Positions 23,191 to 32,453 of a DNA stretch of 32,771 nucleotides are shown here, piece after piece; the stretch's first letter is position 1; the number at the start of each line of letters is the position of its first letter. The translations under genes and the position numbers were made by a program. The notes under the pieces are model-generated. The model was not told the origin of the DNA. It did not search any database and was given only the letters and a program-made list of their open reading frames with translations. Origin of the DNA: Xenorhabdus eapokensis (GTDB lineage Bacteria; Pseudomonadota; Gammaproteobacteria; Enterobacterales; Enterobacteriaceae); assembly GCF_001908105.1 (NCBI RefSeq), contig NZ_MKGQ01000030.1:1-32771 (forward strand). The letters are read 5' to 3'.

Positions 23191-25262
23191 TTGCCAAACG
23201 CATACCGCGAAACAAGGGGACATCCAGTCCGGCGCGGCTTATCCGTTATATGGTCGCGGCGCAAGGCGGCCTTGACCCGAAATCATGGCGTCGAACGGCT
23301 GACTATATTCTAGACACCAAAACAACAACGACGCGGGGAGAGCGTATCGGGAGCTACCGGGTCACGAATTGTGGCACCGACGATCCGGCCGCCGCCACCG
23401 TCCTTATTGAAGCGACGCAGGCTGCAAACACACGCTCGAAAAGCGACAAGACCTATCATCTCGTTTTTTCGTTTCCACCCGGTGAACGGCCATCTTTGGA
23501 TGTTTTACATGCCATTGAGGACGAGCTTTGTACCTCGATTGGCTATGGTGATCATCATCGTATTTCGGCGGTGCATACAGATACGGACCACCTGCACGTG
23601 CATGTGGCCATTAACAAGGTGCATCCCACCGGCCTACAAAACATCGAACCTTATTATGACAAAAAACGGTTAATGGAGGCCTGTGACCGTCTTGAAATTC
23701 AATATGGCTTGCAGCGCACCAACCACGGGGAGCAGGGCAGAACAGAACGCGCTAACAGCCTGCGCCGGCAGAGACATGGCCATCGCGTAGATACCGGCGA
23801 CACGGGAAAAATAAACGCACGGGCGGCCGATATAGAGGCTCAAAGCGGTATTGAAACGTTGACCGGTTATGTCACCCGTGAAGTCGTTCCTGCATTGCGT
23901 GAAGCGACAAGCTGGCAGGAGATCCATATCAAAGCCGCAGAATATGGATTGGAGATCCATCGGCGCGGTGCCGGTCTTGTGATTGGGGATCCGGGCTTGC
24001 CTCTTTGGACGAAGGCCAGCACGTGCGGCCGTGATCTGTCTTTTACAGCCTTGACAGAACGGCTTGGTGCATTCGAGCCTGCACAGCAAAGACCGCTGCG
24101 TCAACAGCGTGTCGCCAAGACCTATGTTCCAAAACCCCGCCAATACCATTCCTCTACCGCCGCTTTGTTTAAACAGTACCAACAGGAACGCCAAAACAAT
24201 ATTATGGCGCGTCGTGACGGTCTGGCGCAGATAAGGCGGGAGAGAGCGGTTTTCAATGCACAGTTGCAGAAATGGCGGCACATACAACTCATGGTGTTGA
24301 ACGTCTCCGCCAAAGGGGCGGTGCGTAAGGTGATGCAAAGTCTCATAAAGCGGCAGGCTGACGCCTCGCGAACGTCCCATCGCAATGCCATGCGTGAACA
24401 GCGACACATAGTGTTTGCACGAACCGCAACGCCTGCTTGGATGGATTGGCTCATCGTGCAGGCAGAGAAAGGTTCTCCAGAGGCTTTGTCCGTTTTGCGC
24501 AGCCGGGAGAAAAACGAACGCCGTTGGCATGATGACCTTCTTACAGCGTCCCGCGCCGACAAGGCAAAAACCGTTGTTTTGAAAGCCTTAAATCCACGAG
24601 GCCGCAAGGATGGAACGGTAGTTTATCATAGCATTGATGGGGGTATCGTTCTTGACCGGACAACCCACATTCAGGCACAGAAAACGACGACAGGAGGGGC
24701 ACTGATTATGCTCGAACTGGCTTCAAAGAAATTTGAGGGGCAACCGCTTATTGTAGAAGGGACATCCTCGTTTCAGCATGTTGTCGCCCAGCTTGCCGGC
24801 CTGCATGGTCTCAACATTCGTTTCGCCGACCTTGCAATGGATCAGGCGTGCCAAACGGCCGTTGACGTGAAGGCACGGGCAAAGCAGGCAGCAATCATGA
24901 ATACTGGAAAACAGCCGTCGAAAAGCCAGACAAAATCCGGAAAGGACATCATGTCCTCTGCCAGATCAAATTGTGCGGTTGAAAAATGGATCAAAGACCG
25001 TAATAAAATGCGCGACAAGATATCGTCTATAGACTATCATCGGCTTTGGACGCCTAGCGACGTGGGAAAGGTGATTTACCAAGGGCACAGGCGCATGGAG
25101 GACGGTACGCAAGTGCTGCTGTTGAAGTGCGGATGTGAAATATTGGTAAAACCGTCCAGTTCATATGTCGTTGTCAAAGCGGCGCAATGGAAACGCGGTC
25201 GTTGCGTTCAACTTGACGCACAGGGAAGATTCATTGGCGGGGGGAACGAGGTTGAACTATGA
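23187..25262 (+). CDS. traI: TraI-type MOB-P relaxase
   Basis: DNA nicking-closing enzyme of 691 aa. The probable catalytic Tyr21 is in LIRYMVAAQG. The metal-binding three-His motif is HTDTDHLHVHVAINKV (H130, H135, H137, H139, ending near residue 144), followed by YYDKKRLMEACDRLE. The rest is basic and helical, with a possible ligase- or primase-unlike C-terminal region holding KFEGQPLIVEGTSSFQHVVA. After the nick, TraI stays bound to the 5' end and is led to the channel by TraG. A 20-bp copy of the operator-like site lies inside the gene at 25020-25039. The stop overlaps the traG start. Confidence 0.95.
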   Translation: MIAKRIPRNKGTSSPARLIRYMVAAQGGLDPKSWRRTADYILDTKTTTTRGERIGSYRVTNCGTDDPAAATVLIEATQAANTRSKSDKTYHLVFSFPPGERPSLDVLHAIEDELCTSIGYGDHHRISAVHTDTDHLHVHVAINKVHPTGLQNIEPYYDKKRLMEACDRLEIQYGLQRTNHGEQGRTERANSLRRQRHGHRVDTGDTGKINARAADIEAQSGIETLTGYVTREVVPALREATSWQEIHIKAAEYGLEIHRRGAGLVIGDPGLPLWTKASTCGRDLSFTALTERLGAFEPAQQRPLRQQRVAKTYVPKPRQYHSSTAALFKQYQQERQNNIMARRDGLAQIRRERAVFNAQLQKWRHIQLMVLNVSAKGAVRKVMQSLIKRQADASRTSHRNAMREQRHIVFARTATPAWMDWLIVQAEKGSPEALSVLRSREKNERRWHDDLLTASRADKAKTVVLKALNPRGRKDGTVVYHSIDGGIVLDRTTHIQAQKTTTGGALIMLELASKKFEGQPLIVEGTSSFQHVVAQLAGLHGLNIRFADLAMDQACQTAVDVKARAKQAAIMNTGKQPSKSQTKSGKDIMSSARSNCAVEKWIKDRNKMRDKISSIDYHRLWTPSDVGKVIYQGHRRMEDGTQVLLLKCGCEILVKPSSSYVVVKAAQWKRGRCVQLDAQGRFIGGGNEVEL
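25020..25039. promoter_or_regulatory. Operator-like site, copy 2 (inside traI)
   Basis: The exact reverse complement of 7437-7456 over all 20 bases, although it lies in coding sequence, 220 bp before the traG start. The bases on either side do not match, so it is not part of a longer duplication. An internal promoter for traG-traF under shared control is one reading. Confidence 0.6.
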
Positions 25263-27190
25263 GCGGCACAAACTCATCGATCACCAAATTACGCCTTGTG
25301 GGCGGAATTTACCTCATGCTGTTTATTGTTGGACTCAACAGCATATGCACTCAATTTATTGCTAGCCAACTGAGCTATCATCCTGCGCTCGGCCATCCCC
25401 TTATTGGAACATTCTATAGCCCGTTTGATTGGTGGCGGTGGCTGTTCCAGTTTTATGATGCTGCACCCACGCTCTACAACTATGCGTTCATTGTTTTTGC
25501 GGTTGGAATTCTTGTCGCCCTTGCGGCTTTTGTCCTATGGGTCGGGTTGAAGGCGCGCAGTTCACGCAAGCATGAAGATGTACACGGCACAGCGCATTTT
25601 GCGACGTTGGAAGAAATAAAAAAAACAGGGCTTTTACCGCGTGACGGACAACAGGGACAGGGCGTCTATTGCGGAGCCTATGATGACGCTAAGACTGGAC
25701 GTGTTTACTACCTGCGTCATGACGGCGCGGAGCATATTTGCGCTGTGGCTCCAACACGCTCAGGAAAAGGCGTTGGACTTGTCATTCCAACGCTGTTGAG
25801 TTGGCCACACAGCGTTTTCGTATTGGATCGCAAAGGTGAGAACTATGCGATGACTTCCGGTTGGCGAAAACACCATGCCAATAATGTCATTTTGCGTTTT
25901 GATCCGGCCAAACCACATACAGGCTGTGCATGGAATCCGTTGGATGAGATCCAGTTCCGTACACGGTTTCAGGTGAGCGATACCCAAAACATTACGTTGA
26001 TGGTCGTCGATTCCGATGGGAAGGGCATTGAAACCGATCATTTCCGCAGTGCGGCTTTTGAATTGCTCGTTGGGCTTATTCTTCATGCCCTTTACAAAGG
26101 TGATCTGGTTGGCCGTGCGCCCTGTCTGCAAGACATTGGCCATATGCTCACGGGGGTTGGTGACTTTGCCGCGCCGGACACAGAAAACAATCTTGTAGAC
26201 GATATGGATGGTGATCCCAAAGCCCTTTCAGGACTGTTTTATGAAATGCGCAATGTTCGGCTGCAAACCTCCAACCCGGCCGACCGGGAAGCACAGCTTG
26301 TCATAACCGGCATTGGTACTCGTATGCTCAACACGCCGGCACGGGAATTGGGAAGCATCATATCGACGGCAAACAACGCGCTTGCGCTCTATCGTGACCC
26401 TATCGTTGGTGAAAACACATCGCGCAGCGATTTTAAAATCGCTGATTTAATGGATCACGACAAGCCCGTCTCTCTCTATTTCATTTCAACACCAAAGACA
26501 TCGAAACGGCTCGTACCGCTTATCCGTCTCCTGCTGACAATGATCGTCTTGACGTTGGCCGATGAGATGGAGTTTGACGATGGTCGTGCCAAGACCATGC
26601 ATAGGCACCGTTTGCTGTTGATGCTTGACGAGTTTCCAACCTTGGGCAAACTCAATGTGTTTGAGGAGGCGTTGTCCTATATTGCAGGGTATGGCATCAA
26701 GGCCTATCTTATTACGCAGGACATCCAACAGCTTTACAAGGCATATACCAACTACGAGAGTATCATTTCCAACTGTCACGTGCGTATTGCCTATGCGCCC
26801 AATAAGGTTGAAACCGCTGACTGGATGTCGAAAATGACCGGCATGACAACCATTGTGAAAGAACACGTTTCGACGTCCGGGCAGCGGTTCGGCATGGTTC
26901 TTGACCATGTTTCGCGCGATTATCATGAATCGCAGCGGCCTCTCATGACACCGGATGAAATCATGCGCCTGCCCGGACCTGTCAAGGACAGTTCGGGGGA
27001 ACAAATCACGGCTCCGGGTGAAATGCTTGTTTTTGTTGCCGGGCAGCCCGTCATTCGAGGCCGCCAAATTCTCTATTTTTCTGATCCTGTGTTTTCAAAG
27101 CGCTCAAAAATAAGACCTGTGCCCTCCGACATTGTGCGGGGAATGCCGCGTCGGCCAAAGGCAACTGATGGAGGCTTTGTCATTGCATGA
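25259..27190 (+). CDS. traG: TraG/VirD4 coupling protein
   Basis: Type IV coupling protein of 643 aa that brings the relaxosome to the Trb channel. Two N-terminal membrane helices (about residues 13-33 and 76-98) precede the soluble ATPase. Walker A is APTRSGKG (164-171) and Walker B is within LLLMLDEFPTLGKL. AYLITQDIQQLYKAY and the all-alpha substrate-binding domain are also present. It overlaps the stop of traI (ATGA) and the start of traF, so traJ-I-G-F is one translationally coupled operon. Confidence 0.96.
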   Translation: MSGTNSSITKLRLVGGIYLMLFIVGLNSICTQFIASQLSYHPALGHPLIGTFYSPFDWWRWLFQFYDAAPTLYNYAFIVFAVGILVALAAFVLWVGLKARSSRKHEDVHGTAHFATLEEIKKTGLLPRDGQQGQGVYCGAYDDAKTGRVYYLRHDGAEHICAVAPTRSGKGVGLVIPTLLSWPHSVFVLDRKGENYAMTSGWRKHHANNVILRFDPAKPHTGCAWNPLDEIQFRTRFQVSDTQNITLMVVDSDGKGIETDHFRSAAFELLVGLILHALYKGDLVGRAPCLQDIGHMLTGVGDFAAPDTENNLVDDMDGDPKALSGLFYEMRNVRLQTSNPADREAQLVITGIGTRMLNTPARELGSIISTANNALALYRDPIVGENTSRSDFKIADLMDHDKPVSLYFISTPKTSKRLVPLIRLLLTMIVLTLADEMEFDDGRAKTMHRHRLLLMLDEFPTLGKLNVFEEALSYIAGYGIKAYLITQDIQQLYKAYTNYESIISNCHVRIAYAPNKVETADWMSKMTGMTTIVKEHVSTSGQRFGMVLDHVSRDYHESQRPLMTPDEIMRLPGPVKDSSGEQITAPGEMLVFVAGQPVIRGRQILYFSDPVFSKRSKIRPVPSDIVRGMPRRPKATDGGFVIA

Positions 27191-27744
27191 AAGGACGAGG
27201 TTTCGGAATTGCAGTCTTGGGTGCGGCCATTTTTCTCGCACTGGTATTTGTCATCGGCCATTCTCAGGGTTTTCGTTTGAACTTCACAGACTCCGCCCCA
27301 CACGGGCTTTGGCGGGTACGGTTGGGGAACATCAAGCGGGGAGTGTTGGTTGATGTCTGTCCGCCCGCATTGCCTATTGTGCGTCTCATGGCTGAACGCG
27401 GCTACCTGTCGGCGGGTGATTGTGCCGGATCGGACATTCTGCCTCTCTTAAAGTCTGTGTCGGCCGTTCAGGGCGATATCGTTCATTTGCAAAAAGGCCA
27501 GCCTGCCACAGTTAATGGAACGGTTTTGCCAAACACTGCGGCGATGCCCGCCGTTCCGGCATGGCCAGACGGTGATTACGTCGTGAATCCCGGCGAGATA
27601 TGGGTGTTTTCCAGTTACAGTGCCGGGAGCTTTGACAGTCGTTATTTTGGGGCGGTGGCCTTGGACAGTGTGCGTGGTGTGGCTGTTCCAGTCGCGGTTT
27701 GGGGCAACACAGAGGCGATGACGAGGGGTTTGGTGAAACAATGA
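27187..27744 (+). CDS. traF: TraF, S26-family pilin-maturation peptidase
   Basis: A 185-aa TraF-like peptidase. The N-terminal membrane helix covers residues 6-25. The catalytic pair is probably Ser36 in FTDSAPHGLW and Lys89 in LPLLKSVSAVQGD. In RP4, TraF removes the C-terminal residues of TrbC and joins its ends to make cyclic pilin. The substrate here would be TrbC (13099-13572), encoded on the other strand. The C-terminus has GEIWVFSSYSAGSFDSRYFG, typical of the family. Overlaps of four bases on both sides imply coupling. Confidence 0.94.
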   Translation: MKGRGFGIAVLGAAIFLALVFVIGHSQGFRLNFTDSAPHGLWRVRLGNIKRGVLVDVCPPALPIVRLMAERGYLSAGDCAGSDILPLLKSVSAVQGDIVHLQKGQPATVNGTVLPNTAAMPAVPAWPDGDYVVNPGEIWVFSSYSAGSFDSRYFGAVALDSVRGVAVPVAVWGNTEAMTRGLVKQ

Positions 27745-28577
27745 TTGGGGTCGATATGATGATGGCTTGTGCGCCTACCGTTGCGCCGGTCACTTTGGAA
27801 AAAATCATTCAAGTGGAAAGCAAATACAATCCGCTGGCCTTACATTTCAATGCCAAATGGATGAATGTACCTGACAAGGCCGGCCAAATGAGGCGCCAAA
27901 AAATCACGTTTAAAAGTCCCATTCCCATCCAGACGGTACAGGATGCCGTCACGGTGACTTATATGGCTCTTGAAGCCGGATTTTCCGTTGATATGGGGTA
28001 TATGCAGGTCAACAGCCGGAACCTTAAGGTGCTGGGCTATACGGTTGAGGATATGTTCAATCCCTGCAAGAACCTTACGGCCGGTGCGCGTGTTCTCAGC
28101 GCTTTTTATACCGATGCCCTTTCTCGCTATCCCAACGCGCAAACCGCCTTAAGGGCGGCTTTGTCGGCTTACAATACGGGCAGTTTCAACCAAGGATTCC
28201 TCAACGGCTACTTGGCTCGCTATGGGATTCACGATCCTTCCACGCAGGTCAATGTACCTGCACTCAATCCATACATGGCCAGCACAGCCGTATATATTCG
28301 TCCCTCTTTATTAAAAAAGGAAAACAGTACCATGAACAGGAAAGATGAAACACAACCCATTGTAACCCAGCGTGTTGATCCCATTGTGAGCCAATCGTCC
28401 AAAGATGCCGCAACACCGGGGATTCAGGTTGAATATACTGCCGCCGAAGCCGAGCGCAATGGGGCATTTGAAGAAACGGCCATGAGTGAGGCTGACGCAT
28501 GGGAGTCAAATTCTGATCTGACTGTCAATGACCAGAACGCAACAGCTATCGTTGTTGGCGGCAAAAGGGTACGTTAA
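27741..28577 (+). CDS. VirB1/TrbN-like lytic transglycosylase
   Basis: A 278-aa protein starting within the traF stop (ATGA). It has a goose-lysozyme-type SLT domain: VTLEKIIQVESKYNPLAL with catalytic Glu26, MGYMQVNSRN, and ALSAYNTGSFNQGF. It cleaves peptidoglycan to let the transfer channel through. TrbN of RP4 and VirB1 of Ti do this. The C-terminal 75 residues are acidic and low in complexity. No clear signal peptide is seen, so export may use a short N-terminal hydrophobic run. Confidence 0.9.
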   Translation: MIGVDMMMACAPTVAPVTLEKIIQVESKYNPLALHFNAKWMNVPDKAGQMRRQKITFKSPIPIQTVQDAVTVTYMALEAGFSVDMGYMQVNSRNLKVLGYTVEDMFNPCKNLTAGARVLSAFYTDALSRYPNAQTALRAALSAYNTGSFNQGFLNGYLARYGIHDPSTQVNVPALNPYMASTAVYIRPSLLKKENSTMNRKDETQPIVTQRVDPIVSQSSKDAATPGIQVEYTAAEAERNGAFEETAMSEADAWESNSDLTVNDQNATAIVVGGKRVR

Positions 28578-28676
28578 ACGTCCAAACATGACACGACCGA
28601 CTTGAAAAGGTGGGGGCAGCCAATCATTTGAAGCCAACATGACTGTTCATATCCAGTTGAAGGAGGATCACTGACG

Positions 28677-31079
28677 ATGAAACAGGATTATGCCGAAAAC
28701 GTTACAGCCCGGATCATTGCGCAACTCGAGCAGGGCACAGCGCCGTGGCAAAGGCCGTGGAAGCCGGGTGAACTGCTTTTGCCCTATAACCCGACGACCG
28801 GAAAAAAATACCGGGGCATGAATACCCTATGGCTGCATATGCAGGGTTATGGTGATCCGCGCTGGATGACCTATAAGCAAGCCGCAGGCGAGGGGGCACA
28901 GGTGCGCAAGGGGGAGAAGGGCACGCACATTGTCTATTGGAAATTCAATGAGGAAAAAAAGGTTGTTGATGAGCACGGCCGTCCGATCCTTGATCCAGAA
29001 ACCGGAAAGCAAAAGACGATCACTGTCCTGCTCGAGCGACCTCGTTCTTTTACGGCCGTTGTGTTCAACGCCGCACAAATTGATGGACTGCCATCATTTG
29101 ACGCTCTGCCGGTTAGACCGGAACCGGAACGGCATATGCTCGCTGAAACCATTTTATTGAATTCCGGTGCAAAAATTCAGCATGACCCCGGCGACCGGGC
29201 GTTTTACAGGCCTATTTCGGACAGTATTACGCTGCCTGCACGCAATCAGTTTCCCACAGCCGACAATTATTATGCCACGGCTTTGCATGAACTTGGACAC
29301 TGGACAGGCCATCCGTCACGCCTTGCGCGTGACTTGACGCATCCGTTTGGTTCGGAAGGCTACGCGCGTGAAGAATTGAGAGCCGAAATTGCCTCACTCA
29401 TGCTGGGTGAACGTCTCAATATCGGACATGATTTTGGCCAGCATGCGGCCTATGTCGGATCATGGATCAAGATACTGAAAGAAGATCCCCGTGAAATCTT
29501 TCGGGCGGCGGCAGACGCGGAGCGGATCAGTGATTACATAATGGGCTTTGAACATGAGAAGGCGCAAGAGGTGGCGGTCGAACGGCAGAACGAACCAATG
29601 GGTCTTAAGACCGGCCGTGTCCCAGATCAAACCGTCCTACATGAACCCCCGGAGAACCCCATGCCCTCGCGTACTTATCTGGCTGTTCCCTATCTTGAGA
29701 AAAACGATGCCAAGGCACGCGGTGCCAAATGGGATAAAGAGGCCAAGGCATGGTACGCGCCGGAAGGTGTGGATGTTGCGCTCTCTGGCCTTGATAAATG
29801 GAGTACCGCCCATGCGCATGTCGTTAAGGCGGCTGTGCCGGAACCAGTTGACAGGCAGTTTATCGCGGCTTTAAAAGAGGCGGGTTTGGACATTGATAAA
29901 GCCCATGATGGATTTTCCCATCCGGTTGCTGATGGGAAAATCCACCGCGTCCCCACCATAAACGATAAAGCCGGGGCGACGAGCGGTGCCTATGCCTTGC
30001 ACATGGATGAACAAACACCGGGTGGTTTCATTCAAAATTTCAAAACCGGCGAGATCATCCATTGGAAACCGGAAGGCAAGATTGGCAAATTGAACGCGGA
30101 GGAACGCGCCCAGCAGGTAGCCGACGCTGCCCTGCAACGCAAAAAACGCGAGCTACAACGGATGACAGAACAATCTGCGACCGCAATGGCCGCACTCATC
30201 TTGTGGAGTGAGTCGACGGATGCCACAGCGGACAATGCCTATTGCAAGATTAAAGGGATTGATGATCCGGCAGGGCTGCGTGTTGTTCCCGACCATATTT
30301 CATATCTTGGCGCCTTGCATAACATCAGGATTGCCAAAACCGCACAGGAAGCCAAAGCGTTGCGAGACGCCAACCCTGATTTTCGCGTCTTCAACAAGGG
30401 TGACTTGCTGATCCCCGGCTGGGACATACATGGAAAACTCTGGACGTTGCAGAGTGTCAATCCCTCCTTTAAAAGTTTTATGAAAGGTGGACGCAAACAT
30501 GGCCTGTTTACCGTTGCCGGAACGCATGATCCGCAAAAGGCACTCAATGAACTTGATTCAAAATCCCTTCTGTTCATGGCGGAAGGCTACGCGACAGCGT
30601 ATACAGTTTCAAAGCTGAATGGAGACGCACCGGTTATCGTTGCCTTTGACAGTGGCAATTTCAATGCTGTGGCCAAAAATTTGCGATGGCGTTTCCCGCA
30701 TCACTTCCTGCTTATCGCGGCCGATAACGACCACACCGCCTCCAATAAGGGTAATCCCAATGTTGGACTGGTCAAGGCTGAGGAGGTTGCCGCGCAGTAT
30801 GGAGGCGGTGTGGTCGCTCCAGAATTTACGGTAGGTGACAAAGGATCTGATTGGAATGATCTGGCCAAGATCAAAGACATTGACACTGCCCGTCAGATGT
30901 TTGCCCTGCAATTGACCATTGCCAAGGCTACGGCAAAGTACATTGACGACAGCAAAAAGCCCGTTAAAGCCGAACAAGACGTGCGTTTACCAAAGGATGA
31001 ATCGACGCAACTTAAGACAATGGCCGGCAATCAATCATCGCCACGTCCTAAACGCCGTGGCATGGATGAAAGTCTTTAA
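28677..31079 (+). CDS. traC: TraC-type primase fused to ArdC-like antirestriction domain
   Basis: An 800-aa multidomain protein following GGAGGATCACTGACG-ATG. Domains in order: an ArdC-type N-terminal ssDNA-binding domain (1-140, with WKPGELLLPYNPTTGKKYRG); a zincin-like metallopeptidase domain with HELGH at 204-208; a DUF5710-like region (about 336-380, with AKARGAKWDKEAKAWYAP); and a Toprim/primase-like domain (about 615-720, with FMAEGYATAYTV and IAADNDHTASNKGNP). Such proteins travel with single-stranded DNA, protect it from restriction and prime its replacement strand. It is separated by 99 bp from the preceding gene but likely shares its operon. Confidence 0.92.
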   Translation: MKQDYAENVTARIIAQLEQGTAPWQRPWKPGELLLPYNPTTGKKYRGMNTLWLHMQGYGDPRWMTYKQAAGEGAQVRKGEKGTHIVYWKFNEEKKVVDEHGRPILDPETGKQKTITVLLERPRSFTAVVFNAAQIDGLPSFDALPVRPEPERHMLAETILLNSGAKIQHDPGDRAFYRPISDSITLPARNQFPTADNYYATALHELGHWTGHPSRLARDLTHPFGSEGYAREELRAEIASLMLGERLNIGHDFGQHAAYVGSWIKILKEDPREIFRAAADAERISDYIMGFEHEKAQEVAVERQNEPMGLKTGRVPDQTVLHEPPENPMPSRTYLAVPYLEKNDAKARGAKWDKEAKAWYAPEGVDVALSGLDKWSTAHAHVVKAAVPEPVDRQFIAALKEAGLDIDKAHDGFSHPVADGKIHRVPTINDKAGATSGAYALHMDEQTPGGFIQNFKTGEIIHWKPEGKIGKLNAEERAQQVADAALQRKKRELQRMTEQSATAMAALILWSESTDATADNAYCKIKGIDDPAGLRVVPDHISYLGALHNIRIAKTAQEAKALRDANPDFRVFNKGDLLIPGWDIHGKLWTLQSVNPSFKSFMKGGRKHGLFTVAGTHDPQKALNELDSKSLLFMAEGYATAYTVSKLNGDAPVIVAFDSGNFNAVAKNLRWRFPHHFLLIAADNDHTASNKGNPNVGLVKAEEVAAQYGGGVVAPEFTVGDKGSDWNDLAKIKDIDTARQMFALQLTIAKATAKYIDDSKKPVKAEQDVRLPKDESTQLKTMAGNQSSPRPKRRGMDESL

Positions 31080-31265
31080 ATGCTGTTATGGGGGTTTTGG
31101 GAGCAATGGAACAGTGAACGCCGTTAAGCAGTCAATTTAAATAGCCAAAAATACAGTGGTCAATTTACATCTATGGTTTGGTGATAACCGTGAAAACTAT
31201 GCATTTGATATCGTTGAAGCGGTCTCTGTATTAGGGGCAGGATCTATTAATTTTACATTAAATTA
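31080..31265 (+). pseudogene. Gap holding a possible gene relic
   Basis: After the traC stop, a frame open from 31141 to a stop at 31264-31266 reads NLHLWFGDNRENYAFDIVEA and then SVLGAGSINFTLN. This looks like a protein C-terminus but has no start codon context or upstream part. The DNA is AT-rich compared with traC. It may be the tail of a gene lost when the partition locus and transfer region were joined. No family is recognised. Confidence 0.3.
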
Positions 31266-31313
31266 ATTAAAAGGCGTTTGCGTTAACGCACATTGACGCA
31301 AACGCCTTTTAAT
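31266..31313. promoter_or_regulatory. Partition-site-like inverted repeat upstream of parA
   Basis: A 17-bp perfect stem (31266-31282 with 31297-31313) encloses a 14-base loop. Within it, 31277-31298 is a 22-bp sequence, beginning TTTGCGTTAACGCA, that recurs exactly at 32351-32372 after parB. TGCGTTAACGCA is itself palindromic. A third partial copy (AAGGCGTTTTAATG) lies at 31321-31334, next to the parA -10 (TATAAT at 31338-31343). This is the expected form of a parS/operator. Confidence 0.75.
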
Positions 31314-31373
31314 GTTTTATAAGGCGTTTTAATGTACTATAATGTCTTAAAGTGAATAAAACTAGGAGAGATT

Positions 31374-32051
31374 ATGCCAGTCATTACCGTTGCAAATCCT
31401 AAAGGTGGCGCAGGCAAGTCAACGACAGCTTTGGTTTTGGCGACAACATTGGCGGCGGCGGGAGCCAGTGTGACAATTCTCGACTGTGATCCAAACCAAC
31501 CCATTAAAGGTTGGCGGGAAGGCTTGTCAAGAAATCCCGTTCATGTGGATTTTGAAGTTACCGAAAGTAATATAACAGCCAAGCTTGAGAGGTATCGCAG
31601 AGAGCGCCAATTCGTATTCGTTGACCTTGAGGGCACTGCAAGTCGTTTAATGTCCCGCGCTTTTGCCCGTTCCAATCTGGTCTTGATACCCATTCAAGCA
31701 AGCCCGCCTGATGCAGAAATGGCCGCTAAGGCGATCCATCTTATTCAAGAAGAAGAACAGGCGTTTGAAAAAGAAATTCCCTATCGCGTCTTGTTTACCC
31801 GCACTTCGCCAATCATTACAACGCGGCTGGAAAAAGCGATTGTCAAACAGCTTGTTGAAGGTGGCGTTCCTCAATTCACCACACACCTTAATGAACGCGC
31901 CGCTTTTAAATCGTTATTCTTCAATCAGCTTGACTTGACCGAATTGGATGCAAAAGAAGTGAACGGACTTGATCAAGCGCGGGACAATGCGACCCGCGTC
32001 GTTGAAGAACTTATTACTTATATCATCAAGCGACAGGAAGAAATAGCATGA
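31374..32051 (+). CDS. parA: ParA partition ATPase
   Basis: A 225-aa small (type Ib-like) ParA. Deviant Walker A is at the N-terminus, [19 protein letters not shown], with Lys10 as the signature lysine. [14 protein letters not shown] follows, and Walker B is in [14 protein letters not shown]. No N-terminal helix-turn-helix is present, so repression of the operon should fall to the small ParB. AGGAGAG precedes the ATG. Upstream are TATAAT (31338) and the inverted-repeat site. The stop overlaps the start of parB (ATGA). Confidence 0.94.
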   Translation: MPVITVANPKGGAGKSTTALVLATTLAAAGASVTILDCDPNQPIKGWREGLSRNPVHVDFEVTESNITAKLERYRRERQFVFVDLEGTASRLMSRAFARSNLVLIPIQASPPDAEMAAKAIHLIQEEEQAFEKEIPYRVLFTRTSPIITTRLEKAIVKQLVEGGVPQFTTHLNERAAFKSLFFNQLDLTELDAKEVNGLDQARDNATRVVEELITYIIKRQEEIA

Positions 32052-32335
32052 CTGGAAAAAACCTAGGGTTTAAAGATTTATCTACAATCAAGCCAGACAA
32101 TACTCCAAGTTCTGAAATATCTGATCATGAGATTGATGTCGTAGGTGATTCCAGAGGATTTGTAAGTCGGGAGGCAGTACAAAAAGTGGTGCGCAGAACA
32201 CCAGCAGAACCTTCTGCAAATCTTAATATTCGTCCTCCGGTTTCAACTTATAACAGGTTTGTTCTGTGGGCTATAAAAAATCGCATGAGCTATCCAGAAG
32301 CCTTAAAAGCCCTTATGGACAAAGCCGGAATTTAA
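32048..32335 (+). CDS. parB: Small ParB-type centromere-binding protein
   Basis: A 95-aa protein overlapping parA by four bases. The N-terminal half is polar and flexible ([12 protein letters not shown]). The C-terminal 45 residues ([20 protein letters not shown], then [13 protein letters not shown]) are helical and probably bind DNA. It is not a long HTH-type ParB, but its size and place after a short ParA match the small partner proteins of type Ib partition loci. It would bind the 22-bp sites that flank the operon (31277 and 32351). The family call rests mainly on context. Confidence 0.75.
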   Translation: MTGKNLGFKDLSTIKPDNTPSSEISDHEIDVVGDSRGFVSREAVQKVVRRTPAEPSANLNIRPPVSTYNRFVLWAIKNRMSYPEALKALMDKAGI

Positions 32336-32350
32336 TTCAGAATTGACGCA

Positions 32351-32372
32351 TTTGCGTTAACGCACATTGACG
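32351..32372. promoter_or_regulatory. Second copy of the 22-bp partition-site-like sequence
   Basis: Identical over 22 bases to 31277-31298, 15 bp beyond the parB stop, in the same orientation. It lacks the outer 17-bp arms of the first copy. Two copies flanking parAB suggest a bipartite centromere. Confidence 0.75.
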
Positions 32373-32401
32373 TGCTTCATTTTCCGTTTTGTGAGACGAC
32401 C

Positions 32402-32418
32402 CCAAAAAGGCTTTTTGG
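32402..32418. terminator. Hairpin after parB
   Basis: CCAAAAA (32402-32408) pairs with TTTTTGG (32412-32418) around GGC. Its place after the last gene before the miniature element suggests a terminator, though the stem is AT-rich and no long T-run follows. Confidence 0.4.
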
Positions 32419-32453
32419 ACGATAAAATATGTATTTTTAAAATAAAATTTATA

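Noticed and set aside
23670..24607. Long minus-strand frames within traI
   Set aside because: They lie wholly inside the relaxase gene, which has its motifs and coupled start; typical antisense shadows.
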